DNA of 64,000 bases from Caenorhabditis remanei (taxonomy: Eukaryota > Nematoda > Chromadorea > Rhabditida > Rhabditidae). Shown piece after piece: positions 60,916 through 64,000 of this stretch. Numbering within the stretch: the first letter of the stretch is position 1; each line of letters opens with the position of its first letter. The stretch covers positions 15,066,001 through 15,130,000 of the forward strand of contig NC_071331.1 of assembly GCF_010183535.1 (NCBI RefSeq), given 5' to 3'. Below the pieces are notes generated by a model. That model was not told the DNA's origin. It saw only the letters and a list, made by a program, of their open reading frames with translations, and ran no database searches. Both the position numbers and the translations under genes were made by a program.

Positions 60916-62086
60916 TTAAGAATACTCGTGTGAGTAACCTATACTCTGATTCATAGTTAAGATTAAAGAGATGCGAAAACCGAGAAGTTTGGCTTTGGCT
61001 ATTCTAAAGTTGTGTTTATCAGCCCATGGCAATCCACTAAATTAAAGAAATCTGATTTGTTTGAGATATTGGAAAATACGAGATTCTAACAATATTTGAA
61101 GTGTAGAATCTTCTATTTTCTAATTGGAACACTTTTCAACTAGATCTACAGTACCGCTCAAAAGTGTAATAAGTTTTGCCTTTTTCAGCTGAAAATGCCC
61201 GACTTCGAAAGTATCTCATAGTAAAACTAACTGTTCCACAAAATAACTTTTTATGGGATCAAACATACCAAGAGTAGAACTCTATTTTTGTGGTTGACAC
61301 CTTTTTTACGAACATTCTCTAGAAAGTATGGTAATTTTAAGACGACAGCTCAAAATCGTACTATTTTGTACCGAAATTTGACGAATTGAGGTAGAATTTG
61401 TTTTGATTTTTTTAAAATTATTTCTCCTTTAAGTTTTCATTTTTCAGTTGAAAATGACCACCTTTGAGAGTGTGTCATGGTAATACTAACTGTCCCACCG
61501 AATAACTTTTTATGGGATCAAACAGAACAAGAGTAGAGACTAATTTTTGTAGTTGACAACTTCTTTGTACTTACAATCCCTAGAGTTACATCTCGTCAAA
61601 ATAAATTCTACCTCAATTCGTCAAATTTCGGTATAAAATAGTACGATTTTGAGCTGTTGTCTTAAAATTACCATACTTTCTAGAGAATGTTCGTAAAAAA
61701 GGTGTCCACCACAAAAATAGAGTTCTACTCTTGGTATGTTTGATCCCATAAAAAGTTATTTTGTGGAACAGTTAGTTTTACTATGAGATACTTTCGAAGT
61801 CGGGCATTTTCAGCTGAAAAAGGCAAAACTTATTACACTTTTGAGCGGTACTGTAGATCTAGTTGAAAAGTGTTCCAATTAGAAAATAGAAGATTCTACA
61901 CTTCAAATATTGTTAGAATCTCGTATTTTCCAATATCTCAAACAAATCAGATTTCTTTAATTTAGTAGATTGCCATGGGCTGATAAACACAACTTTAGAA
62001 TAGCCAAAGCCAAACTTCTCGGCTTTCGCATCTCTTTAATCTTAACTATGAATCAGAGTATAGGTTACTCACACGAGTATTCTTAA
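60916..62086. repeat. Long inverted repeat, arms about 490 bp, with internal direct repeat
   Basis: Arms about 60916-61408 and 61594-62086 match as reverse complements. The spacer (about 61430-61560) holds a diverged direct copy of part of the left arm (TAACTTTTTATGGGATCAAA occurs in both), so the element grew by internal duplication. The motif CTACAGTACCGCTCAAAA sits inside each arm at about 61147 and 61840. Confidence 0.85.
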
Positions 62087-62265
62087 AACAGGGAGAATCC
62101 CGATGGAAGCTTAATACTGTAATTTAATAGAAATTAATGTAGTAGCTGCCGCTCAAGATATTCAGTTAACGATTCCGAATGGTTCTGGAACTCGACAAAC
62201 ACTATTCTGTGATTATTAAAGTCATGAATACTTAGAGCTTCTCAAACTATCTAGAAGATTATCCA

Positions 62266-62641
62266 TTCAAATGGGCATTGTTGGGAAAGTGAAGTCAAAG
62301 AAAGTTAGTAGTCAAAGAGCATTTTGGAGTCATAGAGAAACTGTAGTCAAAGATACTTTAGAGTCAAAGAGAGAAATGTAGTCAAAGAGAAAAGTGAAGC
62401 CAAAGAGACATAGGAGTCAAAGAGAATGTGGAGTCATAGAGCAAGTGTAGTCAAAGAGTGTTCGCCTTGACTTCACTGTCTCATTGTCTCCTATGTCTCT
62501 TTGACTCCAATTTTCTCAACTTTGTCTTCGTCTCTCTGACTCTAAAGTGTCTTTGACTACAGTTCTCTCTAAGACTTCAAAATGCTCTTTGACGACTAAC
62601 TCTCCTCGACTTCACTTTCCCAATAATATCCATTTGAATAC
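62266..62641. repeat. Inverted repeat built of GTAGTCAAAGAG-type units
   Basis: The left half holds a degenerate tandem array of AGTCAAAGAG units (about 62296-62460). The right half holds the complementary CTCTTTGACT units (about 62490-62600). Outer flanks TTCAAATGG and CCATTTGAA also pair. This gives one imperfect hairpin of about 376 bases. Confidence 0.75.
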
Positions 62642-62998
62642 ATACTTTCTACTTGACAGTTGGAGGATCTCTGAACATTCAATACTGTACTATTTCAATA
62701 CTAAGCCTCTGAAAGTTCGTTAGTTCATTTCCATGCAGCTCTGGTCTAGATCTAGTCGAAAAGTGTTCTAATTAGAAAATTGAAGATTCTACATTTTTTT
62801 TCCCAATATCTCAAACAACTTGGGTTTTTTGAATTTAGTAGATCCGCAATTTACTGCCATTTTAGTGAGGTTTGGCGTTTTTCATTTGTCAAAACCTTTC
62901 TGTTCAGTTTACATTCATATCCGCATTTCTCTCGCTCACTTATACAATGCGTTTTATCAGATTTTTAGTTGCGAACTGTTAAATTACTAGAAGGAAAA

Positions 62999-63198
62999 GT
63001 TGTACCCTCGAATTATATTTGTTGTACCCTCAAATTAATTCGAGTTGTACCTTAGAATTATAGAGAAGTTGTACCCTAGAAAAGTTGCGCCCTAGAATTA
63101 TTGTACCCTCGAATTGTTGTACCCTAGAATTGAAAAAGTTGTACCCTAAAAATGTTGTACCTTGTTGTACCCTAGAATTGTTTTACCCTCAAAATCAA
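62999..63198. repeat. Minisatellite of TTGTACCCTAGAA units
   Basis: At least ten degenerate copies of a unit near 16-20 bases (GTTGTACCCTAGAATT with C/T and A/G changes) lie head to tail. No function is evident. Confidence 0.8.
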
Positions 63199-64000
63199 AT
63201 GCCGACAAGGACCGAGGTTTCTGAAGTAAAATGTAGCAAAATTCAGTTATATTGAATCCTAAACGAGCTATCCTGGCTAACTTTGTCGAGTCTCTGCAAT
63301 CAGCAATCATCGGACATTCATTGGTGAACAAGTTCAATAATTTTCTCCTACTTTGTTTCGCACCATTCTTGAATACATCATCAGGTGAAATCTGCTTGAT
63401 TGGAGCGACTATTAGCCCGACAGAGTTCTTACAACTGCGCTCCACCGAAATGTCCTTGAAAAATGTCTCTGTTTTCTCTGATTCTTTCAAATTCGCACAC
63501 AATTTTTTTTGGTTTCGGTAGAGCGCAGGTATAAGAAGCGTGCCGTCCTAATAACAAGTCCGCCGCTTCCTCCCCCGTACGGCAGCTCTAATCATCCACC
63601 TCCCCTTGCCATGACCCAAACTTGCACTTGCATTCATCCTTGAAGATGTCTCAGAAAGAGTTCATGTTTTCTACACTGATTTCTATGTTTCTTATTTCAT
63701 GAACACTCCCTACTCTCCCGAACACCTCGTTTTTTTTTCTTCTTGTTTTAGCTTTCATGTCCATTTCCCGCACCTCACTTGATACCTCCCTGACATGCTC
63801 CATGGCTCCCAGATCCTTTCCTTCCCTCCAAAAATTGCTAAGATCTCAGCTAAAATTCTGCTAAATTTCCGTTTTGGTGATATAGGTCTCAACCTTTAAC
63901 TCCATCTCGACTCTGGATCCTTCCCTAGTAAGTAAAGTTGTCCACACCCGATATGTTCCTGGCAAAGTTGTCCGGCAGCCCGTGTTTTCCTTCCGGTTCC
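63199..64000. other. Right-end sequence with no supported gene
   Basis: A minus-strand open stretch from 63502 down to 63146 has a protein-like translation (SVGLIVAPIKQISPDDVFKN) but opens at a TTG, lacks splice support at its ends and runs into the minisatellite. It may be a gene fragment. The plus-strand sequence after 63540 is rich in C and T and could be the start of a promoter beyond the window. Confidence 0.4.

Overview
The window is nuclear DNA from a Caenorhabditis nematode. It is AT-rich, with small exons, introns of about 45-60 bp ending in TTTCAG, and TTTCAG trans-splice-type acceptors a few bases upstream of many start codons. Twitchin (unc-22), spe-17, a lips-6-type lipase, sqst-1, bre-5 and spt-5 occur together here, which points to the region homologous to C. 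elegans chromosome IV around unc-22. I cannot fix the species. All exon models were made by eye from splice sites, reading phase and protein similarity.

Layout. 1-12482 (minus): the 5' third of unc-22, running off the left edge, with two candidate alternative first exons inside its introns. 12483-14894: a 2.4 kb divergent intergenic region shared with spe-17 (plus, 14895-15423). 15641-16983 and 20920-22193 (minus): a duplicated pair of secreted alpha/beta-hydrolase lipases with lysine-rich tails and nearly identical upstream blocks. 22194-28078: gene-poor DNA with a near-perfect 0.9 kb palindrome (22916-23814) and old duplicated fragments. 28079-29278 (minus): a TGN38-like membrane protein. 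30364-30993 (minus) and 31275-32017 (plus): a divergent pair, an unrecognised basic protein and mitochondrial ribosomal protein L51. 33611-35777 (plus): sqst-1/p62. 36177-39668 (minus): a STAT protein. 43158-44770 (plus): an APMAP-like beta-propeller membrane protein. 44876-46058 (minus): bre-5-type glycosyltransferase. 46583-50562 (plus): spt-5. 50823-51606 (minus): a GLTP-domain lipid transfer protein. 52279-53590 (plus): a secreted cysteine-rich protein.

The right end is different. At 54170-57008 a chromatin-remodeller fragment (the bromodomain C-terminus of swsn-4/SMARCA4 without its ATPase) is followed by an ard-1/HSD17B10-like dehydrogenase that stops just after its catalytic YxxxK motif, exactly where a 114 bp terminal repeat begins. 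From there to 63.2 kb the sequence is a stack of inverted repeats and a minisatellite with no convincing gene. I read this as a fragment of a duplicated swsn-4/ard-1 locus eroded by repeats.

The genes are mostly unrelated housekeeping, muscle, sperm and gut functions. I see no operon that clearly ties them together and no obviously new multi-gene system. The most unusual items are the broken bromodomain/dehydrogenase block, the long palindromes and the lysine-tailed secreted lipases.
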